Source of the DNA: Arthrobacter sp. Hiyo4
Lineage (GTDB): Bacteria > Actinomycetota > Actinomycetes > Actinomycetales > Micrococcaceae
DNA: 64,000 bases
Direction: 5' to 3'
NCBI GenBank assembly: GCA_002370555.1
Contig: AP014718.1
Span: forward strand, 1,984,001 to 2,048,000
Under the pieces are notes generated by a model. The model made no database searches. It saw only the letters and a program-made list of their open reading frames with translations, and was not told the DNA's origin. Below, in pieces: positions 36,594 through 44,695 of this stretch (position 1 is the first letter of the stretch; the number at the start of each line of letters is the position of its first letter). The translations under genes and the position numbers were made by a program.

Positions 36594-37700
36594 GCCTGTC
36601 CCAAACAGGAAGAAAGTCTTCCGAAGACTCGCACATCCTCGACGCACCTGGGCGTTCCTGGCTGGTTGCCTCGTCGTAGCTGGTCTCGCGTTTGGCCTGG
36701 GCACGCTGGTTCGCTCCGCGGATGCCACAGTCCTCGACGCACGATCTCAAACCATCCCCGTCTACGCGACAGTCGACAGCCGAGCGGTATCTGATGACGT
36801 CAGGATCCAGGGGGAAATCGTAGGAAGTGACAGCTATTCAGTGCACGCGCAAATTCCAGAAGGTGCCTCGCGCGGCGTTGTAACCCACGTCGCCGTCCAG
36901 CAAGGCGCTGCACTGACAAATGGCACCCTCATAGGGGCGGTCTCAGATCGCCCCATCTTCGTGTTCTCTCTGGACGCTCCCCTGTTCCGCGACATCCGGG
37001 CTAAGGACACAGGCACCGATGTAGCGAGTCTGCAAAAAGCTCTCGGTGTTTCGCTTTCCGGTGTCATGGACTGGCAAACCCAGGAGGCAGTCCGCCGCCT
37101 CTACGCTGAGGCCGAATTTGTGCCGCCGGGAGGATGGCGGGAGGGACATTCGTAAGGCTCAGCGAGTTCGCCTCCTTGCCTCCATCGGACGGCGCACCGC
37201 TGGTCCGTGCAATTTCCCCCGTTGGGGCCCTGCTTGAGCCAGATGGTTCATTTGCCGACCTCAGTCTAGGAACCAGCTTCGTGAATGTGCGCGCCAGTGT
37301 CCGTGAAGCGGACCAAATTGCCGTCGGTGATACGGTCTCAGTCCAAGCACCTGGCGGTGCTGCCGAGTCGGCTGTGGTCGCCGGAGTTGGCGCCTTCCAA
37401 TCCAAAGGCACCGAGGCCGGAAGACCACCCGGGAAAGACATTCGCGTTGAGTTGCCTAAGGGGAGCCCACTTGTTGCGGGACAACTGGCGTCCGTGGTGT
37501 TCGGGTCAACGTCCGACCCCTTAACAGCTGTTCCAACTCTTGCCATCCGGTCTGATCCCGATGGAGACTACGTTCTACGTCGGGGCAATCTCACGGAGAT
37601 GCAGCGCATTCCTGTAGTTGTCCTTCGGAACGCCAATGGATGGACTGCCCTCAAATCCGACGGACTCACCATTGGGGACGAGGTGCTGGTCTCTCCATGA
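36583..37700 (+). pseudogene. Membrane fusion (adaptor) protein with peptidoglycan-binding domain, frameshifted
   Basis: GTG at 36583 overlaps the lipoprotein stop. After a transmembrane anchor (TWAFLAGCLVVAGLAFGLGT), it reads VRIQGEIVGSDSYSVHAQIP and GVVTHVAVQQGAALTNGTLI, a lipoyl-like hairpin of HlyD/MacA adaptors, then a peptidoglycan-binding domain, KDTGTDVASLQKALGVSLSG, VMDWQTQEAVRRLY. After a slip near 37125 the membrane-proximal domain follows (AQGASVVFGST-like, GQLASVVFGS, EMQRIPVVVLRNANGW). It links the ABC exporter to the wall. It overlaps macB by ATGA. Confidence 0.75.
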
Positions 37701-39640
37701 CCCCCGTAAAACCTCAGCTCTCTTTGCGCCAAGTCAGCCGTAGGTATGGAGACCAGCTGCAGTGGTTCGCCGTCCGGGAAGCAACTATTGCCGTGGGACA
37801 AGGAGAGTTCGTAGCGATCATCGGCCCTTCCGGCTCCGGCAAATCTACGCTCCTGAATATCATTGGGCTGCTCGATAACTCGTGGGAAGGCACCTTTGAG
37901 ATTGAGGGCACCAATGTCGACAAGTTGAGTCGTGCTGAGCGAGACACGCTACGTTCAAGAATGTTCGGTTTCGTCTTTCAATCCTCCTACGCGAATCCTT
38001 ACGAAACCGCCGCTAGGAACGTTGGCCTCGGCTTAGCGATTCGCGGCGAAAGCCTCACGCACCAAAACATCGAAGTAGCTCGGGCACTTGAGACCGTCGG
38101 GTTGACTGAGAAAGCCGACAGCTTGGCCCGCAACCTCTCCGGCGGCGAACGACAGCGACTCGCGCTAGCCCGCGCACTCGCCACACACCCAAACATAGTT
38201 CTCGCTGACGAACCCACGGGAAACCTGGACAGCAACTCAACTTCCAAAATCTTGGGACTTTTGAGGGAACTCAATGAACGCGGGACGACAGTTATCGTCA
38301 TCACGCACGATCCGGCAGTAGCGGAGCACGCGGACCGTGTCGTCGAAGTCAAAGACGGTGTACTCAAGGACCTGATGGCCCCAGAAGCGAATGAGTTTCG
38401 ACGCAGTACGCCAAATACCAGGCCGGCCGTGCCGCACGTTCAGGAATGGCAAAGTGCTAAGAATCCGAAAAGCGCAGTTAGGCGCTGGCCGGAGCGGCTC
38501 CTACGGGCAATAAATAACGTATCGTCCCGTCCCCTGCGGTCGGCTACGTTAGTCGCGGCTTTCACCATTGCGATTGCGGGAATGATCGCTGCCTCTGGCA
38601 TTGGCGCGAGTGCATCTCAACAAATATCCGACAGACTCGCGGCAGCTGCCCTCGATGAGGTGCGAGTAGACATCTCATCCGTCACAAGCCAAATCGAACG
38701 GCAGGACCGTGCCAACACCATACGGGCACTAGACCATGTTGTAGATGTCGGCGAACTTGCGCCCATTGACGCGCCACTGGCTCGAACATCACGCCTGGCA
38801 CAGTTTCAGGGAGGTGACGGCAGGGCATTTTCGGGAAGCACAATCGCGGCCGACGAAGCCGCGCTAGGACTTCTTGAGGTTGAGACTTTTCCTCCTCGCG
38901 CATCGAAGCTGTTCAGCTCACCGGACTCGGGAAACGTGGCACTCGTAGGCGAGGGCGTGGCCGAAGGACTTGGCATACAACCAGGAGGATTCGGAGCAGA
39001 AGTGTGGGTGTCAGGGACACCCTACTCAGTCGTTGGCACGATCAGGGATGCGCCTCGCGCCCAGAACCTTGTCACCAGCGTTGTAATACCCGTCAGGTCC
39101 CGCCCTAATACATCCTCACAACTTCTCGTGAGGACAGACACCGGCTACTCGGCCAGCGTGGCCGAAGCCATCCCACTTGCCCTTTCTCCGACCGCCCCTG
39201 CTGAGGTATCAATCTCCACTACCGGAGACCTCCGCAACCTCCGAATTGGGGTTGCCCAGGACTTGGACGGATTGCTGAGCTCCATCTCCTTCGCACTACT
39301 GGGGTTAGCGGTGCTCAGCGCATCATCGGCGATGTTCTTGTCCGTACAAACAAGAGTCCAGGAGCTCGCTCTAAGCCGGGCCTTTGGCATGAGCCAGTCC
39401 GGAGTCGCAGCCATCTTCATCTGGGAAGGAATAATTGTCGGATTCGCCGGGGCGCTTGCTGGCTTATCAATTGGGCTAGCAGCTGCTGTTGGTGTGTCCG
39501 CAGCGCAGGGCTGGACCGCTGTGGTGCCATGGTCCGCTTTGGCCACGGCTCCCCTCGTGGGCATAATCGCGGGTGCCGTGTCAGCATTCCTGCCTGCGCT
39601 CAGGGCTGCACGAATCGATCCAGCCGAGGCGATCCGCTGA
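37697..39640 (+). CDS. MacB-like ABC exporter (ATPase fused to FtsX-type permease)
   Basis: 647 residues. Residues 1-230 are an ABC ATPase: GPSGSGKSTLLNIIGLLD, signature LSGGERQRLALARAL, Walker B VLADEPTGNLD, switch His ITHD. A permease follows with one segment near ATLVAAFTIAIAGMIAASGI, a large periplasmic-type domain, and three C-terminal segments ending LPALRAARIDPAEAIR, the FtsX/MacB hallmark. In most relatives the ATPase and permease order is as here. Intact. With the adaptor, lipoprotein and secreted protein it forms a complete export module bounded by R2 and R3. Confidence 0.9.
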   Translation: MTPVKPQLSLRQVSRRYGDQLQWFAVREATIAVGQGEFVAIIGPSGSGKSTLLNIIGLLDNSWEGTFEIEGTNVDKLSRAERDTLRSRMFGFVFQSSYANPYETAARNVGLGLAIRGESLTHQNIEVARALETVGLTEKADSLARNLSGGERQRLALARALATHPNIVLADEPTGNLDSNSTSKILGLLRELNERGTTVIVITHDPAVAEHADRVVEVKDGVLKDLMAPEANEFRRSTPNTRPAVPHVQEWQSAKNPKSAVRRWPERLLRAINNVSSRPLRSATLVAAFTIAIAGMIAASGIGASASQQISDRLAAAALDEVRVDISSVTSQIERQDRANTIRALDHVVDVGELAPIDAPLARTSRLAQFQGGDGRAFSGSTIAADEAALGLLEVETFPPRASKLFSSPDSGNVALVGEGVAEGLGIQPGGFGAEVWVSGTPYSVVGTIRDAPRAQNLVTSVVIPVRSRPNTSSQLLVRTDTGYSASVAEAIPLALSPTAPAEVSISTTGDLRNLRIGVAQDLDGLLSSISFALLGLAVLSASSAMFLSVQTRVQELALSRAFGMSQSGVAAIFIWEGIIVGFAGALAGLSIGLAAAVGVSAAQGWTAVVPWSALATAPLVGIIAGAVSAFLPALRAARIDPAEAIR

Positions 39641-39648
39641 GAACGAAC

Positions 39649-39666
39649 GCGGTCTTCCAAGACCGC
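39649..39666 (+). terminator. Hairpin after macB
   Basis: GCGGTCTT and AAGACCGC form an 8-bp stem with a CC loop, nine bases after the macB stop. No T run follows; it may still stabilise the 3' end. Confidence 0.5.
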
Positions 39667-39734
39667 AGCCACGGCAAAAAATGGTGCAATGCGACCAGCG
39701 GGGAACAGGGCTCGCGATACGTTCTGCGGACTCT

Positions 39735-40003
39735 CTAATTGCGGGAGGTGTGACGTCCCGCGCCGACTCCCCGCGTAAAACGCATGTAACGGCGGGCAAC
39801 TATGTAAGCGGCGACCGTGGCCAGGAGGGGAACGAGCAAGAAGCTGAGGAACCCCGCTCCCCGCTAGCGAAGCCTCCGACGGTCATGAAACCGGATATCC
39901 CGATCCACCAGCAGAGAAGTGCCACAAAGCCACTAATAGCGACGAACGAACCCCGAAAGTCCTTGCGTTCAATCAAAGTCGAGCGATCTTCCGGGTTGTC
40001 CAT
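39735..40003 (-). pseudogene. Small two-helix membrane protein, frameshifted
   Basis: MDNPEDRSTLIERKDFRGSF starts at 40003; SFVAISGFVALLCWWIGISG is the first membrane segment. A missing G near 39860 hides the second, FLSFLLVPLLATVAAYIVAR, and the end HTSRN. Not recognised; it is convergent with macB and lies inside the same module. Confidence 0.55.
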
Positions 40004-40139
40004 GGCCCGCCCCCTTCATTCATTGATGACTTAAATATAGGACAGCATGGATCCTTGTTTTTGGCGAGACCACTGGAATCAGTAACGATGGCAAGCCCGA
40101 GTCGTCGCACTCCTCAGTGGTGCATTGCCTGCGCGCGGT

Positions 40140-40195
40140 TCCATCCCACTTCCTAGGTTCTGGGACACCCTAACCGGGATTCCCTGCTGTGACTG
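40140..40195 (+). repeat. Module boundary repeat R3
   Basis: TCCCACTTCC, TA, GGTTCTGGGA, then CACCC forms the palindrome at 40144-40166; ACCGGGATTCCCTGCTGTGA resembles the R1/R2 tail (GGGACACTTCCCTGCGAATC). It lies between the small membrane gene start and the nuclease gene end. Confidence 0.55.
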
Positions 40196-40299
40196 CCACG
40201 GAAATATCGACTAATGCAATTACCTCCGCCGCGGGCATCCGGGCCAACAGCTCGCCCTCCGGGACCTGTGGTCGTGACCCTTGATGGCTGTGCCCCTAA

Positions 40300-41616
40300 T
40301 TATGTAGGACGGCTATAGATCCATCTTGTGAGAGCGGAACGAAGTGAGGCCCTTACTGACTCCGGGTCGGCCATGTGGTCATGAACATCACACCAGGCCT
40401 GGAAGATTAGCCGCGTATCGATGAGTGCGCCTCCAGCTGCTGTGAGCGGCTGGAGATCGACTGCGTCGTTGTCTATGGCCTTGGGTCGAGATGAGGGGTT
40501 TGTACCCCGCCACGCGTTGACGATGTGCCAGACTGCAGTCGGTTCCTCCCCTGTTTCCTTAGTGAAGGCAACGGCAGGCCGGCCCGTTATCTGAGCTACA
40601 TCGCTGACTTTGGCACCTTTGAGATATCCCTTGACCTCTGCAAGGCAGTGCCAGCCAGGGGCTGAAGGATCGGCTATCCGAAGATCCTCTAATTTCGCGC
40701 CGGTTTTGGCGTCGTGGTGACCATCCATATCCTCGACGGCGAAGCCCAGATCTCTGAGTGCAACGAGTACCGCCCCGTGAGTTCGTCACCGTCTGCAGTC
40801 AGCAACAGTTGAGGCCCTCCTTAGCCTTCCTTATCGCGCGCTGCAGCTCCTGGTTGAGGCGTTCTTCCCTCGCCTCGAAAGCGGCCGCGACCTGCTCCCG
40901 TTCCTTGTCAAGATCCTGAAGTTCATGCACGGCCTTGCGCAGTGGGGTGTTGCCCAGGCATCGCTTGTTGTCCAGGCGAAGGATGGTGGAACGCTAGCCG
41001 GGTCGATTTCGGCCACATGGTCGAGAAAGACCCTTAGCCACTCAGCATGGCCGGTAGTTTCCTGCGGCAAAAACATACTCAGCCCGGATTCATCGGATGA
41101 TGCCCGGCGACGCATAAAGGCGTAAATGAAGTGCTCGGATCCTAGGTGCAGCAGAGGGATGCATTTGCCATTCATATCCTCCTGGCTATAGGACAGGCTG
41201 CGTGCCGTGTAGCTCCAGACGTACTTCTCACCCGAGGAGACGTGGGGCACCACAGTTTTAGCTAGCAAACTCCTGATGCGTGCTGGTGTGGCGGGAGGGA
41301 TCGTAATCTCGGTGGCAAGAGTGCTCTCATAGCGATGCAGTGCAAAACGATCTGTGCCGGCGTCGATGCCGTCGCCAAGGTTTGCCCCGAAGGAAAGAAC
41401 ATGAAGGCGGGGTGTTCTGCCAGCGGCATTGTCCGCGAAGGTAACCAAGACGTCGAACTCGGATTCGTGTACGGCTTCGCCATCCTGTACTTCTCTGGCC
41501 GTTGGCACCATTGTCACCAGCGTGGCCACGATGTCTTGGGGAACGGCCTCGAAGAGAACCCTGGGCCGTGGCAGGGCATTGAAAATGTTCACCCTGTTGA
41601 GAATACTGCCCAGCAA
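40300..41616 (-). pseudogene. Putative PD-(D/E)XK-type nuclease with coiled coil, frameshifted
   Basis: A single 439-codon gene interrupted by slips near 40980, 40815 and 40775. The N-terminal 230 residues (MLGSILNRVNIFNALPRPRV, then VSSGEKYVWSYTARSLSYSQ) are unrecognised. A coiled coil follows (LDKEREQVAAAFEAREERLN). The C-terminal domain, DELTGAVLVALRDLGFAVED, KLEDLRIADPSAPGWHCLAE, VKGYLKGAK, has the D-x(n)-E-x-K pattern of restriction-endonuclease-like folds. The module stands alone between R3 and R4. The layout suggests an anti-phage or DNA-damage nuclease, but this is inference. Confidence 0.5.
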
Positions 41617-41649
41617 CTCTCAGGAGGCCGGCTACTGAGCCGGCAGCGG

Positions 41650-41690
41650 CGCAGTGTCCCAGTTTCTTTAGAAGTGGGACGCCTCAGGCG
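41650..41690 (+). repeat. Module boundary repeat R4
   Basis: GTGTCCCAGTTTC, TTTA, GAAGTGGGACGC at 41654-41682, the palindrome of the R series with two or three changes. The tail is not clearly conserved here. It lies between two divergent gene starts. Confidence 0.55.
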
Positions 41691-41909
41691 GACGCGCTAC
41701 GCCGGCCCCACTAAATGGACTGAATATCAAGGTAGATTGATGCGGCACCTGCTTCGCAGGCTTACAATTCGCCGGTCGCGACTGGCCGCACCCCCGCCGT
41801 GACCGCACCGTGCGGAAGGCCATGGCACCACGGATCGCACACCACCACTTCGTGGCCTGGACGGTCACTCCCCTGCGGCAGCTGATAGTCGTGACGAGAT
41901 CCTTGCGTA

Positions 41910-41927
41910 ATGTGAGATATGTCACAT
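41910..41927. promoter_or_regulatory. Operator-like palindrome upstream of the antitoxin
   Basis: ATGTGA and TCACAT flank GATATG, 88 bp before the antitoxin ATG. Type II antitoxins repress their own operon through such sites, so this is the likely autoregulatory element. Confidence 0.5.
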
Positions 41928-42014
41928 GGGGGTATTTGGGGGTGATTTTTAGGTAGTGTTTGAGGGTACCAGGGAAGACTTTCGAACAAAGTCCAACCAG
42001 AAAAGGAGCACACA

Positions 42015-42395
42015 ATGGCCATCGACACCATCGAAACAACGTTTAATAAGACGGCACTGATGGACATCCACACCATCGCCAAAGAGCTAAACGCGGCACT
42101 AGGTCCAACACTGGTCGCAGTCCTCGCAGGAGTGCGTGACCGGAAGCTGCCAGCCGCTTGGGCCAAACCTGATGGAACCGATCCACGGCCAGCCTCAGAA
42201 GCAAAACTGAAGGCGGCATATCGAGTATGGCTGGCTCTAGCAGCGAAGCACGGCGACGCCATTGCGCGGAGCTGGTTTATTGGACTCAATCCCCTCCTCG
42301 AAGAGACAGCTCCGGTTGAAGCGTTGAACGCAGGCCGAAGTCGAGAAGTCATTGAGGCCGCCAGGGCGTTCCTTGACGATAACGTTGGTTCATGA
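42015..42395 (+). CDS. Xre/MbcA/ParS-type antitoxin
   Basis: A 126-residue protein. After an N-terminal helical part (DTIETTFNKTALMDIHTIAK), the C terminus SWFIGLNPLLEETAPVEALN, AGRSREVIEAARAFLDD is the toxin-binding domain (DUF2384) that caps RES toxins. The ATG follows AAAAGGAG. It overlaps the toxin gene by ATGA. The DNA-binding half is short, and the operator-like palindrome upstream fits autoregulation. Confidence 0.8.
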   Translation: MAIDTIETTFNKTALMDIHTIAKELNAALGPTLVAVLAGVRDRKLPAAWAKPDGTDPRPASEAKLKAAYRVWLALAAKHGDAIARSWFIGLNPLLEETAPVEALNAGRSREVIEAARAFLDDNVGS

Positions 42396-43209
42396 CTCAA
42401 CGGGGACTGAAAACAAAAGCAAAGGGCCGCGCATTTGCGCGGCCTCTGGTCTTGAACTGACCAAAGCGCAAAGCCAAAACGCTTGGCGGGTGGCACAGAC
42501 TAAATACGGTCCCCTCAATCCCCAGCCCCGCCCCCGGACCCGCCCTGGCACAAATGTTGATGCGTGGAAGAGCTGGCAGCGCTGGGACGTCCCCGGCCAC
42601 CGGACCGTCTACGCAGCAGACACCAAACGAGTCGCCTACGCGGAAGTCTTGGGGTGGTTCAAGCGGCACTTGGCAGACCAGCCCGGCACCGGACTCGACC
42701 TGAGCAAGTACTTGGATGACATTCCTGACGCTGCCAGCGGGTGGAGCGCCGTGAGTACTGAGTGGGGTAACCAACTCGCGCCCTACACTCTGCCGGCATC
42801 CTGGCGAGCCGAACGCCTTATGTATCGCATTAATGTTCCCTCTAGTGGGTGGTTCGCAACTATAACCACCCTCCAAAGCATGACCGCCATCGAGAAAGCT
42901 ATAGGACCTCAGCTGGCGCTTCTAGCCGTCCCCCAGATAGATCTGTCCCTCCTCTCCAGTGATCGACGCGAGGTGACCTGCGAAATTTCGCAATGGGTCC
43001 ACGGACTCACTCTCGATGACGGAAACCTCCCCCACGGAATCGCCTATCCCAGTCGACACGGCGGTGATCGCTGCTGGGCCATCTGGCTTCGCCGGATGGA
43101 TGACGGTCTCGATCACGAACTCAGCACATCAGACCAGGGAACGTCCATTCACCGAGAAGACCCCGACTTCAAGTACGTATTGGACCGTTTCGGCTTAAAG
43201 TGTTTCTGA
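42352..43209 (+). CDS. RES-domain toxin
   Basis: RES toxins such as MbcT and ParT destroy NAD+ or modify a nucleotide enzyme. Key segments are NAWRVAQTKYGPLNPQP (Arg of the active site), TVYAADTKRVAYAEVLGWFK (Tyr and Glu), and a later GIAYPSRHGGDRCWAIW (Ser). The uninterrupted frame starts at 42352, inside the antitoxin gene. The coupled ATG at 42392 (ATGA overlap) gives MTQRGLKTKAKGRAFARPL and would reach the same protein if one base is restored near 42450, which I consider more likely. It ends at the TGA before R5. Confidence 0.8.
   Translation: MRPPGRSLTITLVHDSTGTENKSKGPRICAASGLELTKAQSQNAWRVAQTKYGPLNPQPRPRTRPGTNVDAWKSWQRWDVPGHRTVYAADTKRVAYAEVLGWFKRHLADQPGTGLDLSKYLDDIPDAASGWSAVSTEWGNQLAPYTLPASWRAERLMYRINVPSSGWFATITTLQSMTAIEKAIGPQLALLAVPQIDLSLLSSDRREVTCEISQWVHGLTLDDGNLPHGIAYPSRHGGDRCWAIWLRRMDDGLDHELSTSDQGTSIHREDPDFKYVLDRFGLKCF
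42425..42444 (+). promoter_or_regulatory. Hairpin at the start of the toxin coding region
   Basis: GGCCGCGC, ATTT, GCGCGGCC is a perfect 8-bp stem with a four-base loop, 33 bases after the toxin ATG at 42392. It has no T run, so it is not a terminator; it could slow ribosomes or protect the transcript and so lower toxin output relative to antitoxin. Confidence 0.4.
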
Positions 43210-43286
43210 ACGCGCTCGATGTCTTGAGAGGACTTCCGTTACGCCTCATCAGTCCGGCTATCCAATCGACACCGTGGCAGCCGGAT

Positions 43287-43320
43287 GTGTTCCAATTCCT
43301 TGGGAACTGGGACAGTCACG
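43287..43320 (+). repeat. Module boundary repeat R5
   Basis: GTGTTCCAATTCC, TTG, GGAACTGGGACAG at 43287-43315, the R palindrome with a 3-bp centre. The tail differs (TCACGCCGTGCCGG). It lies between the ends of two convergent genes. Confidence 0.55.
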
Positions 43321-43435
43321 CCGTGCCGGACTCTCCAGGGCGCAGTCCATCTGAAACGTTGAACACAGGTGATGGAGCTTCTGGCCTTGCCGCCAAATAC
43401 CTTGGAACGTCCGAACGCCCAAAGCAGGTTGCCGC

Positions 43436-44122
43436 TCAGTTCTTCACTTGAGCGTCACGTTCTTCTGACAGCGGTGAGCCATCAATTGTCGCCAAGTAGT
43501 CGAACCCGTCAGCGAGAAGTCTGAATGTGTGTCGTGTGGGCTGTCCTGCCAGATGTTGGGCATATGAATCTGCCTGCGCTTGGGTGTACTTGTTCTTTTT
43601 GTCGCGTGGCGCAGGTAGAGCGTCGAGGGGTAGCCACACAACTTCAAATCCAGGAAGGGGAAACGTTATCGGGTACACCTTTCCGACAATTTTCTGCATC
43701 GTCATTGGTAGGCCATGGGTCTTAACGTTCCTCACATACCGGACCCCAGGCAGCAACTGACCGCCCAGATGATTTGCTTGGAAGTTTGCGTAGCATCTCC
43801 GGCCGCGGATCTGTTCGTCAATAGTTGCCGCCCAGTAGACACATTCAGCGGCCGAGACATACAAACTTTCTGGATCAGCTGACAACCGCAGGCCGTCATG
43901 CCTTGCGTGCGCTTCGCGAAATCCACGCAGCGCTAACGGCAGCATAGGCACCTGCAATGTTCTCCCCATGGCTCGACTATATAAGGGGGCAATTTTAGAG
44001 AAAGCCTCGAACAATCTGGTGGGATCCGAGAACCCTGCTGCAAGAAGCAGGTAATTGAACGGGCAGCCCGGGCAGCCGCTCCGATTCGGCGGCGACATGT
44101 TCTTGAAAACGAAGGATTTCAA
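43436..44122 (-). CDS. 228-residue protein of unknown function
   Basis: Intact. Starts MKSFVFKNMSPPNRSGCPGC, then PLYSRAMGRTLQVPMLPLAL, a central block YANFQANHLGGQLLPGVRYV, RNVKTHGLPMTMQKIVGKVY and EVVWLPLDALPAPRDKKNKY. No transmembrane segment or catalytic motif is obvious. The CPGCPF motif near the N terminus could bind a metal. It is the last module before the nested tniAB element. Family not recognised. Confidence 0.55.
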   Translation of the reverse strand: MKSFVFKNMSPPNRSGCPGCPFNYLLLAAGFSDPTRLFEAFSKIAPLYSRAMGRTLQVPMLPLALRGFREAHARHDGLRLSADPESLYVSAAECVYWAATIDEQIRGRRCYANFQANHLGGQLLPGVRYVRNVKTHGLPMTMQKIVGKVYPITFPLPGFEVVWLPLDALPAPRDKKNKYTQAQADSYAQHLAGQPTRHTFRLLADGFDYLATIDGSPLSEERDAQVKN

Positions 44123-44167
44123 GAACAGCTTGAATCGAGAATCCCGGGCCGGTCGCTCATCGAAGTG

Positions 44168-44229
44168 GCGTAAGGTTGTGACTTTCGGCGGTAAATGGCG
44201 GCTTTTTCACGGCGGTATTTGGCGCTTGG
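44168..44229 (+). repeat. Left end of the nested tniAB element, with 9-bp flank
   Basis: TGTGACTTTCGGCGGTAAAT starts at 44177, then GGCGGCTTTTTCACGGCGGT and ATTTGGCGC. The first 25 bp equal the complement of the right end at 49576-49600; about 40 of 50 match overall. Outside lies GCGTAAGGT (44168-44176), repeated as GCGTAAGGT at 49601-49609. The internal motif GGCGGTAWWTGGCG repeats, as expected for several transposase-binding sites. Confidence 0.8.
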
Positions 44230-44355
44230 TGCAGCCCGCAAGGGCGACCTTTACCGGGCGCCTCAAAACCCAGCCGATCAATTGAGCCGGATGGCCCAAT
44301 CAGGACACTGGCGGAACCGGTAAATGGGGAAGAGGGCCGGAACTTCGACACGCCG

Positions 44356-44522
44356 TCAGCTGGTGTTGCGCACCCGTCTGGTATATCGACGAAGGCCTAT
44401 CGATACTGCTCCTGATGCTGCGGCTCCAACTGCCGTTAATGCCAAAGTAGGTACGGTATTCCTCGTGCCATCGATATGAGCATGATGACCAGGATTGCCG
44501 CGAGATAAACCGCGAGCGTCAT
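44356..44522 (-). pseudogene. Small two-helix membrane protein, frameshifted
   Basis: ATG at 44522 after TAGGAG encodes MTLAVYLAAILVIMLIS, a membrane segment. After a slip near 44470 it continues NTVPTLALTAVGAAASGAVS and IGLRRYTRRVRNTS to the TGA at 44356. Not recognised; it is inside the nested element. Confidence 0.45.
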
Positions 44523-44638
44523 GAGTCCAACTCCTATGATTTCGAGAGCACGAAGCTTTGTCGGGGACATGTGAGCAGACTACGGCACTCGGGATCTCAA
44601 CAGTCCAGTGCACCAGGGTCATACTTCCGCATGAAGTA

Positions 44639-44662
44639 GTGCAGGCGACTTCTGAAACGACA
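44639..44662 (-). repeat. Tn402-type terminal repeat inside the nested element
   Basis: The minus strand reads TGTCGTTTCAGAAGTCGCCT then GCAC, one base shorter than the canonical end, pointing left. Five bases outside it are CCGGC; the same five precede the left Tn402-like end at 31707. If real, this pair would delimit 31707-44662, but the pair crosses the nested element's left border, so its meaning is uncertain. Confidence 0.6.
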
Positions 44663-44695
44663 CCGGCGTGTATTTCGCGGCGGTATTTGGCTCGG

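Larger units (their letters stand above)
41617..42014. other. Divergent intergenic stretch with R4 and an operator
   Basis: Between the divergent nuclease and antitoxin genes. It contains R4 (41650-41690) and the palindrome at 41910-41927. No gene is recognised. Confidence 0.5.

Noticed and set aside
31649..43320. Integron attC sites
   Set aside because: The R repeats are short 13-2-13 palindromes without the GTTRRRY core and without an integron integrase gene nearby.
31649..43320. Rho-independent terminators as the explanation of R1-R5
   Set aside because: No U tract follows them, R2 and R4 lie between divergent starts, and R1 and R2 share sequence far beyond the hairpin.
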